Shown: positions 56,501-62,878 of the stretch, piece by piece
Layout: each line of letters starts with the position of its first letter
Position numbering within the stretch: position 1 is the first letter of the stretch
Source: UBA8919 sp041658185
GTDB lineage: Bacteria > Elusimicrobiota > UBA8919
Reading direction: 5' to 3'
Assembly (NCBI GenBank): GCA_041658185.1
Contig: JBBAAR010000008.1
Span: forward strand, 62,001-126,000
Length of the DNA: 64,000 nt
Made by a program: the position numbers and the translations under genes
Notes under the pieces: generated by a model
What the model saw: only the letters and a program-made list of their open reading frames with translations
Told to the model about the DNA's origin: nothing
The model's database searches: none

Positions 56501-59075
56501 CCTTTCTACATTCTGCCTTACTACCCTGCCTGAGGGCGAGCATACAATATATTTCAGAAGTACAGACAACTTAAACAATCCTGAGCAGGAAAAATCGGTA
56601 GAAGTGATAGTAGACAATACCCCGCCGGCAACAAGCGTCAGCATCGGCAGCCCGAAATATGCAGCAGATGGAAAAATCTGGATAAACAACTATTCGCCAA
56701 TATCATTATCGGCAGAAGATGGCGGCATAACACCGTCAGGAGTAAAATCTATTGCATATAAAATAGATAACAGTGCTTGGCAGTTATATGCCGGTGCATT
56801 TGATTTGGGAATGTTTAACGAAGGTGAGCACACGATATATTATTACTCTGCTGATAATGTCAATAATACCGAGCAGCTAAAGAGTATAAAAGTCATATTA
56901 GACATAACACCGCCCGAGACGGCGATGTCATCATCAGAACCCAAATACGACAATTACATCACATCAAATACTATTTTTGCACTAAGTCCGATAGATGGCG
57001 GAATAATACCGTCGGGCGCAAAATACAGCCAGTATAATATCAATAATCAGTTTTGGAGTATTTACATCCAGCAGTTTAACATTACAGGTTTAGACGGAAT
57101 TTACACGATCAATTATCAGAGCATAGATAATGTAGAAAACTGGGAAACAATAAAATCAACGACGGTAAAACTGGATAATACCGCACCCGTTTCTGCATTA
57201 ACAATATCCGACGGAAAACAATACACATCATCCGACGGAAAATTGTATGCCTCAATAGATACAAAATATATTATAAGTGCAGAAGACCCTGTTATTAACG
57301 AAGTGGCATCCGGTTTATCAAAAATAGAATATTCAATTGACGGAAGCAGTTTCACTATTTACACAACAAGCATAACGTTAACGGAGGGGATACACACGAT
57401 AACCTACCGAGCAATAGACAAACTCGGCAATGCGGAATCAGTAAAGACATTTAATGTCAATGTGGACAACACATCGCCGGTTACGCAGCATACAATAAAC
57501 GGGATACAACATACATCAGACGGTAAAACATACATCACACCGGCGAGTGTAATCGGGTTCACAATGATAGACCCCGAAATGTTAGGCGTTGCATCAGGAG
57601 TTTCATACACAAAGTGCAGGATAGATGCCGGAGAATTCCAAAACATACCGTCAACATATACGTTTACATTGATGGAAGGAATACATACAGTAGAGTATTA
57701 CAGCACCGACAATGTGAATAATACCGAATCGGTGAAACAAATAACGCTCTATGTAGATAATACAGCACCAATCACGGATATTATTATAGGCACTCCGAAA
57801 TATACGGCATTCGGTGAGACATACATTTCGCCAAGAACACCGATACTGATTACGGCAACCGACCCTGTTTCAAATAATGTATCCAGCGGAGTAGATGAAA
57901 TACAATACTCAATTGATGGTTCTGATTTTGTGAAATATGTCAGTTCATTCACTTTAACAGAGGGTTCACACACGATTGACTACCGGAGCATAGACAACGT
58001 CCAAAATATGGAGACAACGAAGTTGTTGAAACTCAATGTTGTGTATATCAGCGAGTATGCCGTATTCGGAGTAGATGAGATAAAAATTAACGGTCAAGGC
58101 AAGGTCTACGGAAATGCAAGAAGCAACGGTAATGTAAAATTATCCGGTCAGGCATTTATAAACGGCGATGTATTCGCAAGCAGCATAACCCTTACAGGAC
58201 AAAGCATCATAACGGGCACGATAATTCAGAATGCAACTGCCATAAGCACAAGTGCAATTGACTTAGCATCACTTCAAACGCAGGTATCACAGAACAACGA
58301 CAACTCAAACATTCCTAAAACGCAGAAAGGCAAAACCGCACTTGTCAACGGAATTCTTACATTAAGCGGACAAGATGTTTTAATCATAACCACAGGGACA
58401 TATTATTTAGCGGGAATAAATCTTTCGGGACAGACAAAGTTGTATCTTAACGGTGTGGTAAGGATATTCTGCACCGGCAAGATACAGGTTTCAGGACAGA
58501 GCGAAGTCCGTTATTCAGGAGCAAATCCATATAATTTGATAATCTACTGCAATACAACAGAGCCGGTAACGATAAGCGGACAAGGCGAGATGAAAGGGAT
58601 AATATATGCTCCGTCAAGCGATATATCAATAAGCGGGCAGGGGATAACTTTGAGTAACGTGTTCGGTAAAACGGTCAGTGTGGGCGGACAGGGAAAGATA
58701 GTCGGCGCAACCTACACGCAACCGCCGATGCTTGCTGTGGGTATACCCAAACCCGCTCCACCGGTATCTGATTTTGTTCTCGGTGAGGTGTATTCCTATC
58801 CGAATCCTGCGAAACGAGGTAAATGCCCGACGCTCCACATAGAAGTAGGACTTGCCGACATACTGGAAGTCCGTATTTACAATGTTGCCGGCGAACTGGT
58901 TCATTCGGCGGAAATATCGGGAAGCAATTACAAAACAATAAACGGCAAATACGCCTACGAATATAACTGGGACATATCCAACATCGCCAGTGGTGTATAT
59001 ATATATCTTGTGAGAGCGAAGAAAAATGGCTATCACGATATAAAGGTGCAGGGGAAATGCGCGATAATCAAATGA
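50568..59075 (+). CDS. Giant beta-helix / Ig-like surface protein with FlgD-like C-terminus
   Basis: 2,835 residues counted from a GTG at 50568; it lacks a signal peptide of its own. Order: end of a carboxypeptidase-regulatory-like domain (to ~40); fibronectin III (~43-132); three tandem right-handed parallel beta-helix modules of ~410-450 residues (~142-550, ~553-1000, ~1002-1400), each opening with VWKYPGVY-type and PGVTLTIEPGV-type strands and ending NNWWGT; second fibronectin III (~1404-1510); a beta domain to ~1740; eight ~93-residue OmpL47-like Ig repeats (YRIDNGDWQVYTTSF type; ~1741-2488); a polymer-forming, bactofilin-like region (~2492-2730; KINGQGKVYGNARSNG); and a C-terminal FlgD/T9SS-like domain (YSYPNPAKRGKCPTL, ASGVYIYLVRAK). 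An adhesin or cell-surface glycan-binding role is inferred. Confidence 0.85.
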   Translation: MVKANYIVTPMKLGYEFNPANRNYPAIDTSYEDQNFVITPDISPAVPENLAATTGLADNKIVVHLSWTPNQEGDLDGYRVYRNEEFLTTLSKSATYYIDQTVLEGATYNYCISAFDKSGNESGYSSVATIFIPASEPFFVSVSGIISQNTVWKYPGVYTVIGSVVVKPGAVLTIESGVIVKFQNATQLRMEGSGTLVASGAKERKIIFTSADTNPVPGKWIGIVFDYSSGDNVIKHATVEYAETGIDIYKSSASVEDCLITKNLNGIKKFYDSGIVTSTILGKRCVISSNTACGIQVQNSIVSIEDSVITDNGTYGIRFSSGAAMSVSKSTVSYNQGYGIYAYVHSGASVKISSSSVSFNEVGVYVRGEEGKSEISRNRVESNNGYGIVLDWLGVAKVADNRIGCNGSDGLRIKNYWQNIEVLNNLISDNLGSGVYLTGAVYSEDHLSILGNTIIGNRNSGMVGEVTGIYERGQLKCAYNNIVGNSPYAVSWLSSVLLEAENNWWGTTDPEVIENAIYDYKDNSALGLVKYESWLTSFCEAIPPDAPILAPVTKVSGVISANMVWKYPGIYVISGDITVEPGVTLTIEPGVEVRAMGYRGLTVNGALVASGTEERKIVFTSQRIEDLRPGRWPGIIFNDASNDNISLIKHATVEYAETGLTLNNASPRIEDCLISRNYTGIRRAYDTTLSQPLNPLSKGCVISSNTEYGIWINHAIVSVEDSIISGNGGYGIYYSSGGAMNILRSTVTYNNSYGIYASMNCNSGDVEISSSVISHNYYGVYANMSAGGDVKVNNSAINFNDQGLYIRGGEGVSNNIEIEQNKVESNNGYGIGLYYVSWAKVVGNRISNNGSDGLQLRYNYSWRNAEILNNLISDNHGAGIYLGWDVVSWFDRSIIMGNTIMNNRNSGIVGALTNSDSTKFQLKCTYNNITGNTPYNLSWQSSMPLSAENNWWGTTDAESIESAIYHYADNPSLGRVEYTPYLTSFCEEVPPDTPGLIPVTEVSGIITTNTIWKYPGIYVVKDNVTVNSGVTLTIEPGVDIWVRTSRSLTVNGALVSQGTENRKILFTSQSINPIPGKWIGIVFNDSSDDNTSIIKHATIEYAESGITLNNASPRIENCLIARNYYGINRSYDSTLTTPINPLSKGCVISSNTYNGIMVNHAIISVEDSVISDNGAYGIYFSSGGSMEIINSTITRNQNCGIYASLCDIGDVKINNCVITHNQYAGLYCRYGIKAEINNSKVISNNGYGIELRNIYVAKITNNQVSQNTNDGIRIREEWQSSELANNLISDNQGAGINLTWYVASYTNQAKIMGNTITGNQNSGITGAVSSENKFQLLFADNNIFGNAPYDVNWQSSIPLDAENNWWGTDDKEIISQHIYDFYDNSNVGKITYEPYLVSPWPNTLPPADITDLVAYAGPGLREITLVWTSPGNDGNQWNIVGGKYKIVYSNVYPVASTEIVWSTNTTHGKLENYRVTGLANNTTYWFYVMTCDEAGNWSEPSNTANTKTYAVSESTDGLVSLIYEFATLEGKTTDVFINIESTTTEQATIAISTATDSGFGTFSSLYDFGPTGTVFSKPAGLTFYYIDPPYGEETLNVYKYDENIGGWQPLTKLEQNTTENWIKVEITSLSLFVVLIDIKPPEIVINSLVENKKYVATVDKIKIDFAVTDNTDPAPQYSFYLTDLEDGTTMAINIGDEIEPLTIDDGFWTLTINAKDWIGNVSSKTVKFEVIHDIQPPRTALTIGNPKYDNYITSGTLITLNATDDLINVEDGKGLGVKETKYRIDNGDWQVYTTSFTVPIESSHTVTYYSVDIIGNTEQSQTLNLTVDNTAPVTEITVSSPQCTSDGKLWISSETAIILSATDGGIIPCGVKYTEYRINDGQWTNYTTGFNLTGPNGSYTIVYYSADNLDNLETYKTLTVQLDTTPPVTAVTIAEPKYVSDEKIWITSSTAITLISTDSGCGVKNMEYKIDDDSYTAYLSTFCLTTLPEGEHTIYFRSTDNLNNPEQEKSVEVIVDNTPPATSVSIGSPKYAADGKIWINNYSPISLSAEDGGITPSGVKSIAYKIDNSAWQLYAGAFDLGMFNEGEHTIYYYSADNVNNTEQLKSIKVILDITPPETAMSSSEPKYDNYITSNTIFALSPIDGGIIPSGAKYSQYNINNQFWSIYIQQFNITGLDGIYTINYQSIDNVENWETIKSTTVKLDNTAPVSALTISDGKQYTSSDGKLYASIDTKYIISAEDPVINEVASGLSKIEYSIDGSSFTIYTTSITLTEGIHTITYRAIDKLGNAESVKTFNVNVDNTSPVTQHTINGIQHTSDGKTYITPASVIGFTMIDPEMLGVASGVSYTKCRIDAGEFQNIPSTYTFTLMEGIHTVEYYSTDNVNNTESVKQITLYVDNTAPITDIIIGTPKYTAFGETYISPRTPILITATDPVSNNVSSGVDEIQYSIDGSDFVKYVSSFTLTEGSHTIDYRSIDNVQNMETTKLLKLNVVYISEYAVFGVDEIKINGQGKVYGNARSNGNVKLSGQAFINGDVFASSITLTGQSIITGTIIQNATAISTSAIDLASLQTQVSQNNDNSNIPKTQKGKTALVNGILTLSGQDVLIITTGTYYLAGINLSGQTKLYLNGVVRIFCTGKIQVSGQSEVRYSGANPYNLIIYCNTTEPVTISGQGEMKGIIYAPSSDISISGQGITLSNVFGKTVSVGGQGKIVGATYTQPPMLAVGIPKPAPPVSDFVLGEVYSYPNPAKRGKCPTLHIEVGLADILEVRIYNVAGELVHSAEISGSNYKTINGKYAYEYNWDISNIASGVYIYLVRAKKNGYHDIKVQGKCAIIK
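50991..52210 (+). repeat. Beta-helix module 1 (DNA-level repeat)
   Basis: First of three ~1.2-1.35-kb repeats. Shares ACATATAACAACAT-type and GAGAACAACTGGTGGGG-type words with the next two modules; identity is mostly at protein level. Confidence 0.75.
52225..53560 (+). repeat. Beta-helix module 2
   Basis: Second repeat. Shares CTCAATAATGCCTCGCCGCG and AGCAAAGGATGTGTAATCAG with module 3, so modules 2 and 3 are the closest pair. Confidence 0.78.
53572..54775 (+). repeat. Beta-helix module 3
   Basis: Third repeat; shortest inner part, followed by the second fibronectin domain. Confidence 0.78.
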
Positions 59076-59086
59076 GGTGTCGGCTT

Positions 59087-60001
59087 ATGAAAAAGAATTT
59101 ATTATTTATCTTTGTTGTTTTCCTACTTCCTACTGTCTATACTCTCTTGCCTGCTAACACTGGTGCCAGTTTCTTAAACATCGGGACATCCGCCCGGGCG
59201 ATATCTATGGGCGGTGCGTATGTCGGAGTGGCAGATGACGCAAACGCAATCAGTTACAATCCTGCCGGATTATCACAGTTAAACAGAAACGAGATAACAG
59301 CCCAACATACAGAATGGATTTCAGATATTAAACACGACTTTTTTGCAGGAGCGTTCCCGTTACAGAATAGCACGATAGGAATAAGCGTTGTGGCACTAAC
59401 ACAAGGCAAACTTGAAGGCAGGGACGAGAACAGGAATAAGACAGAATCATTTGCTGCGTATGATGTTGCTACGACTATTTCTTATTCAAAAAAAATGAAT
59501 GAAAAAGTAAAACTTGGGACAAACATAAAACTCATACAGCAGAAGATAGAGGATGAAAGAGCGACGGGTGTAGCGATTGATTTGGGGACACTCTACAATA
59601 CGGCAATAAAAAATCTTACCGTGGGCTTTTCGTTCCAGAATCTCGGTCCAAAGATGACATTTATCTCTGAAGGTTACGATTTACCGCTTACTGCGACGGT
59701 GGGGCTGGGATACACATTCAAAAAAGCGGTGACATTTGCGTTTGACATAAAGCGAAAAATAATAGACAACAAGACGGAAGTATCGTTCGGGACGGAGTAT
59801 ACACCGATAAATATATTAGCGTTGCGTGCGGGCTATTTAGTAATGAACAAATCAACAAGTGAACAAATGGACGCCTCTGGTTTTTCCGGTTTCGGCGGCG
59901 GGTTGGGACTGCGAATACTTAATTTCTCCACCGACTACGCATTTGTGCCATATGGTGATTTAGGCAATACGCATAGAGTTTCGTTCAGTATAAAGTTTTA
60001 A
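59087..60001 (+). CDS. PorV/PorQ-family outer-membrane protein
   Basis: A 304-residue barrel protein of the PorV/PorQ (UPF0164) family: FLNIGTSARAISMGGAYVGV and NAISYNPAGLSQLNRNEITA just after the signal peptide, the family's GxxxRAxxMGGAYVA pattern, then alternating strands to a final RVSFSIKF with terminal Phe. PorV is the outer-membrane shuttle that hands T9SS cargo to the surface in Bacteroidetes. The ATG at 59087 has GAGGTG upstream; it begins 11 nt after the giant protein, whose C-terminal FlgD-like domain fits such cargo. The signal peptide includes two TTCCTAC heptamers (59120-59133). Confidence 0.85.
   Translation: MKKNLLFIFVVFLLPTVYTLLPANTGASFLNIGTSARAISMGGAYVGVADDANAISYNPAGLSQLNRNEITAQHTEWISDIKHDFFAGAFPLQNSTIGISVVALTQGKLEGRDENRNKTESFAAYDVATTISYSKKMNEKVKLGTNIKLIQQKIEDERATGVAIDLGTLYNTAIKNLTVGFSFQNLGPKMTFISEGYDLPLTATVGLGYTFKKAVTFAFDIKRKIIDNKTEVSFGTEYTPINILALRAGYLVMNKSTSEQMDASGFSGFGGGLGLRILNFSTDYAFVPYGDLGNTHRVSFSIKF
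59120..59133 (+). repeat. Heptanucleotide repeat (TTCCTAC)x2 in PorV signal peptide
   Basis: Two TTCCTAC units encode part of the hydrophobic core (VFLLPT). Third variant of the TTCCNAC unit class. Confidence 0.7.
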
Positions 60002-60046
60002 TTTATTCGCTTGTTTTTAACCTGCCCGAACAAAAAAATCTCGTTA

Positions 60047-60075
60047 TTGACTTTCCTCAAATAAATTTGTACAAT
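60047..60075 (+). promoter_or_regulatory. Promoter of the heptose/Kdo operon, leaderless type
   Basis: -35 TTGACT (60047-60052), 17-bp spacer, -10 TACAAT (60070-60075); the ATG at 60083 is seven bases after the -10 box. Confidence 0.75.
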
Positions 60076-60082
60076 TTCTACT

Positions 60083-61060
60083 ATGAGTTTGAATAATATA
60101 TTGGAAAAATTTCCGAAAGCGAAAGTGCTCATAGTCGGAGATTTAATTCTTGACAGATTCATACGCGGTGAATCAAAAAGAATTTCTCCGGAAGCGCCCG
60201 TGCCCGTAGTTGAAGTCAAGGATGAAATATATAACTTGGGCGGAGCGGGAAATGTAGCTAATAACATAATTTCACTCGGCGGCAGCGTTTCGGTTGCCGG
60301 GCGTATCGGCAATGATTATGCTGCAGAAATTTTACTAAAAGAACTTAATAAAAAAAACATTGATACCGGCGGGATTTTCACGGACAAGGCAATAAAAACA
60401 TCAATTAAAACCCGTGTTATAGCGGGGCACCAGCAGGTCGTAAGATTTGATAAAGAAACGGTATGTGAACTTTCCCCGTTGATGTCGGCAAAAATTATGC
60501 AATTCATAAATAAAAAAATACCCGTGTCCGATGCCGTTTTGATATCGGATTATGGCAAGGGTGTTGTAACGCAAAAAGTAATATCTGAAATTATACGGCT
60601 AACCAAAAAATATAAAAAACTCGTTACCGTCGACCCCAAAATTGAAAATTTTTCAAGATACAAATTCGTTGATTGCCTGACCCCCAACATTCACGAAGCG
60701 ATAATTGGAATGGGTGTAGCCAAATTAAAAAACGAAAATGATTTTAAAAACCTCGGAAAAAAAATACTAAAAAAACTTAAATGCCGTTCCGTTTTAATTA
60801 CTCAGGGTGAAAACGGAATGACGCTTTTTGAAAAAGAAAAAATCACCCATATACCGACGACAGCAAAAGAGGTCTTTGATGTAACCGGGGCCGGCGATAC
60901 CGTGATTGCCGTTTTAACGCTTGCTTTATCCTGCGGTGCATCGCAGATTTCCGCGGCAAAATTAGCCAATTATGCAGCGGGCATTGTAGTCGGAAAATTA
61001 GGTACTGCTACTGTTTCAAAAAAAGAGTTGAAAGAGTCACTTTCTCATTTCGTCAAATGA
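60083..61060 (+). CDS. rfaE1: D-glycero-beta-D-manno-heptose-7-phosphate kinase
   Basis: A 325-residue ribokinase-family enzyme: LILDRFIRGESKRISPEAPV, GGAGNVANNIISLGG, and EVFDVTGAGDTVIAVLTLAL with the catalytic Asp in GAGD. The length corresponds to the kinase half of HldE only, so the nucleotidyltransferase half must be encoded elsewhere. It makes heptose 1,7-bisphosphate, the substrate of the GmhB domain at 44402. First gene of an operon with the Kdo genes. Confidence 0.9.
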   Translation: MSLNNILEKFPKAKVLIVGDLILDRFIRGESKRISPEAPVPVVEVKDEIYNLGGAGNVANNIISLGGSVSVAGRIGNDYAAEILLKELNKKNIDTGGIFTDKAIKTSIKTRVIAGHQQVVRFDKETVCELSPLMSAKIMQFINKKIPVSDAVLISDYGKGVVTQKVISEIIRLTKKYKKLVTVDPKIENFSRYKFVDCLTPNIHEAIIGMGVAKLKNENDFKNLGKKILKKLKCRSVLITQGENGMTLFEKEKITHIPTTAKEVFDVTGAGDTVIAVLTLALSCGASQISAAKLANYAAGIVVGKLGTATVSKKELKESLSHFVK

Positions 61061-61072
61061 AAAAACGAGAAG

Positions 61073-61768
61073 ATGAAAATTATTGGCGTTATACCCGTTC
61101 GTTATAATTCAACACGTTTTCCCGGCAAACCGCTTGTCAAAATTTTAGACAGACCGATGATTCAATGGGTTTATGAAGCGGCTTTGAAATCAAAATTTTT
61201 GGACGAAGTCATTATTGCCACCGATGATAAAAAGATTTTTGATTGTGTCGGGACATTCGCCGCCAAAGTTGTTATGACGCCTAAATGCAACAGCGGTACT
61301 GACCGTCTTGCATTTACCGTAAAAAAAATCAATTGTGATATTGTCGTAAATATACAGGGTGACGAACCGCTGATAAAACCGGAAATTATTGACGCTGCTA
61401 TCAAGCCGCTTATAAAAAATAAAAGCATTCAGGTTACCACCGTTGCGACGGATTTTGAAAATGGAAAGGAAAAAACCAATCCGAATAATGTCAAGGTGAT
61501 TTTGGATAAGAATAATTTTGCGATTTATTTTTCACGGCTGTCTTTGCCGAATTCCTTAAAACATATCGGGTTATACGTCTTTAAAAAAAAATTTTTACTG
61601 AAATTTGCCCGGATGAAACAAACGCCGCTTGAACTTTCGGAAAAACTTGAACAACTGCGAATTTTGGAAAACGGTCATAAAATTTATGTCGCAAAAACAA
61701 AATATAAAACGATAGGCGTTGATACTAAAAGTGATTTAGAAAAGGTAAAAAAATGGTTAAGGAAATAA
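61073..61768 (+). CDS. kdsB: 3-deoxy-manno-octulosonate cytidylyltransferase
   Basis: A 231-residue CMP-Kdo synthetase: IGVIPVRYNSTRFPGKPLVK at the start, CNSGTDRLAFT, NIQGDEPLIKPEIIDAAIKP with metal-binding Asp, and LEQLRILENGHKIYVAKTK. Activates Kdo for LPS core assembly. Normal length (about 240). Overlaps kdsA by 16 nt. Confidence 0.95.
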   Translation: MKIIGVIPVRYNSTRFPGKPLVKILDRPMIQWVYEAALKSKFLDEVIIATDDKKIFDCVGTFAAKVVMTPKCNSGTDRLAFTVKKINCDIVVNIQGDEPLIKPEIIDAAIKPLIKNKSIQVTTVATDFENGKEKTNPNNVKVILDKNNFAIYFSRLSLPNSLKHIGLYVFKKKFLLKFARMKQTPLELSEKLEQLRILENGHKIYVAKTKYKTIGVDTKSDLEKVKKWLRK

Positions 61769-62553
61769 AAATCGGAAATATTGAAATCGGCGGGAAAAAT
61801 CCGACGGTGCTTATTGCGGGCCCCTGTGTAATTGAAAACGAAAAAATGGTTTTTGACCTCGCCGAAGGAATAAAAAAAATAACGGGGCAGTTAAAAATTC
61901 CTTTTATATTCAAGGCATCTTACGACAAGGCTAACAGAACTTCCATAAAATCATTCAGAGGTCCCGGACTTAAAAAAGGACTTGAAATTTTGTCAAGGGT
62001 GAAAAAAAAGTATAATATTCCGCTTTTGATTGATGTTCATTGCGTAAAAGACGTGACGGCTGTTTCCATGGTTGCTGATATAATTCAGGTCCCCGCATTT
62101 TTATGCCGTCAGACGGACTTATTAATAGCGATTGCAAAAACAAAAAAGGTTGTCAACATAAAAAAAGGACAGTTCGTTTCCCCTTTTGATATGAAAAATG
62201 CAGTGGAAAAAGTGGAGTCGACAGGCAACAGAAGGGTTTTACTGACGGAAAGGGGGACTTTTTTTGGGTATAATAACCTGGTTGTTGATATGCGTTCCAT
62301 CGTTGTGATGAAAGATTTTGGTTATCCCGTTGTTTTTGATGCCACCCATTCGGTTCAACTTCCCGGAGGATTGGGCGACAAAACCGGCGGTCAGAGGGAA
62401 TTTATACTTCCTCTGTCAAAAGCGGCAATTTCCGTCGGCGCGTCCGCTCTTTTTACGGAGGTTCATCCCAATCCCAAGATGGCATTGTCGGACGGTGCAA
62501 ATTCAATAAAACTTTCCGAATTGAAAATTTTTTTATGCGAGGTACTAAAATGA
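61753..62553 (+). CDS. kdsA: 3-deoxy-8-phosphooctulonate synthase
   Basis: A 266-residue DAHP-synthase-fold enzyme making Kdo-8-phosphate from PEP and arabinose-5-phosphate: LIAGPCVIENEKMVFDLAEG, IFKASYDKANRTSIKSFRGP, then LTERGTFFGYNNLVVDMRSI and FDATHSVQLPGG. AGPCVIE with Cys suggests the metal-dependent subclass. Overlaps the zinc-ribbon gene by 4 nt. Confidence 0.96.
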   Translation: MVKEIKIGNIEIGGKNPTVLIAGPCVIENEKMVFDLAEGIKKITGQLKIPFIFKASYDKANRTSIKSFRGPGLKKGLEILSRVKKKYNIPLLIDVHCVKDVTAVSMVADIIQVPAFLCRQTDLLIAIAKTKKVVNIKKGQFVSPFDMKNAVEKVESTGNRRVLLTERGTFFGYNNLVVDMRSIVVMKDFGYPVVFDATHSVQLPGGLGDKTGGQREFILPLSKAAISVGASALFTEVHPNPKMALSDGANSIKLSELKIFLCEVLK

Positions 62554-62810
62554 TAAAATGTTACAACTGTCAGTTTGAAAACAAGGATTCTGCAAAGTTT
62601 TGCAAAAGTTGCTCCGCCGATTTAACATATACACCGTGGCGTCCCGGTTGGAAGTGGCATCTTAAAGTTTTGGGCATTATTTATGCTATTGTTATAATTC
62701 TGTTTTTTATCGCGAGGTTTTTTCTTGATAAATTTGACAGGAATTTGCCGACATGGGAATCGGAATATCCGATGTATGAAAAAATAGAACCAATGAAAAA
62801 TGTAAAATGA
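62550..62810 (+). CDS. Small zinc-ribbon membrane protein
   Basis: An 86-residue protein: CYNCQFENKDSAKFCKSC is a CxxC...CxxC zinc ribbon, followed by one membrane helix (about residues 36-57) and a short tail. The ATG at 62550 overlaps the kdsA stop (ATGA) and is preferred over an in-frame ATG at 62535. Function unknown; its position inside the kds operon suggests a role tied to envelope synthesis. Confidence 0.75.
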   Translation: MIKCYNCQFENKDSAKFCKSCSADLTYTPWRPGWKWHLKVLGIIYAIVIILFFIARFFLDKFDRNLPTWESEYPMYEKIEPMKNVK

Positions 62811-62813
62811 AAA

Positions 62814-62863
62814 ATTTAAGATTTAAGGTAAAAAACATTTTTAACTTTTAACTTTTAATTGAT
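62814..62863. repeat. Degenerate heptad arrays upstream of second zinc-ribbon gene
   Basis: ATTTAAG x2 (62814-62827) and TAACTTT x2 with TAATTGA (62842-62862), both with 7-nt period, in the 68-nt spacer before GGAGGGAAA. Confidence 0.7.
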
Positions 62864-62878
62864 TTTATTGGAGGGAAA

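Noticed and set aside
50568..59075. Many frames of 60-140 codons antisense to the giant protein
   Set aside because: They follow from the Thr/Ser/Ile-rich repeats of the sense gene and lack start signals and family similarity.
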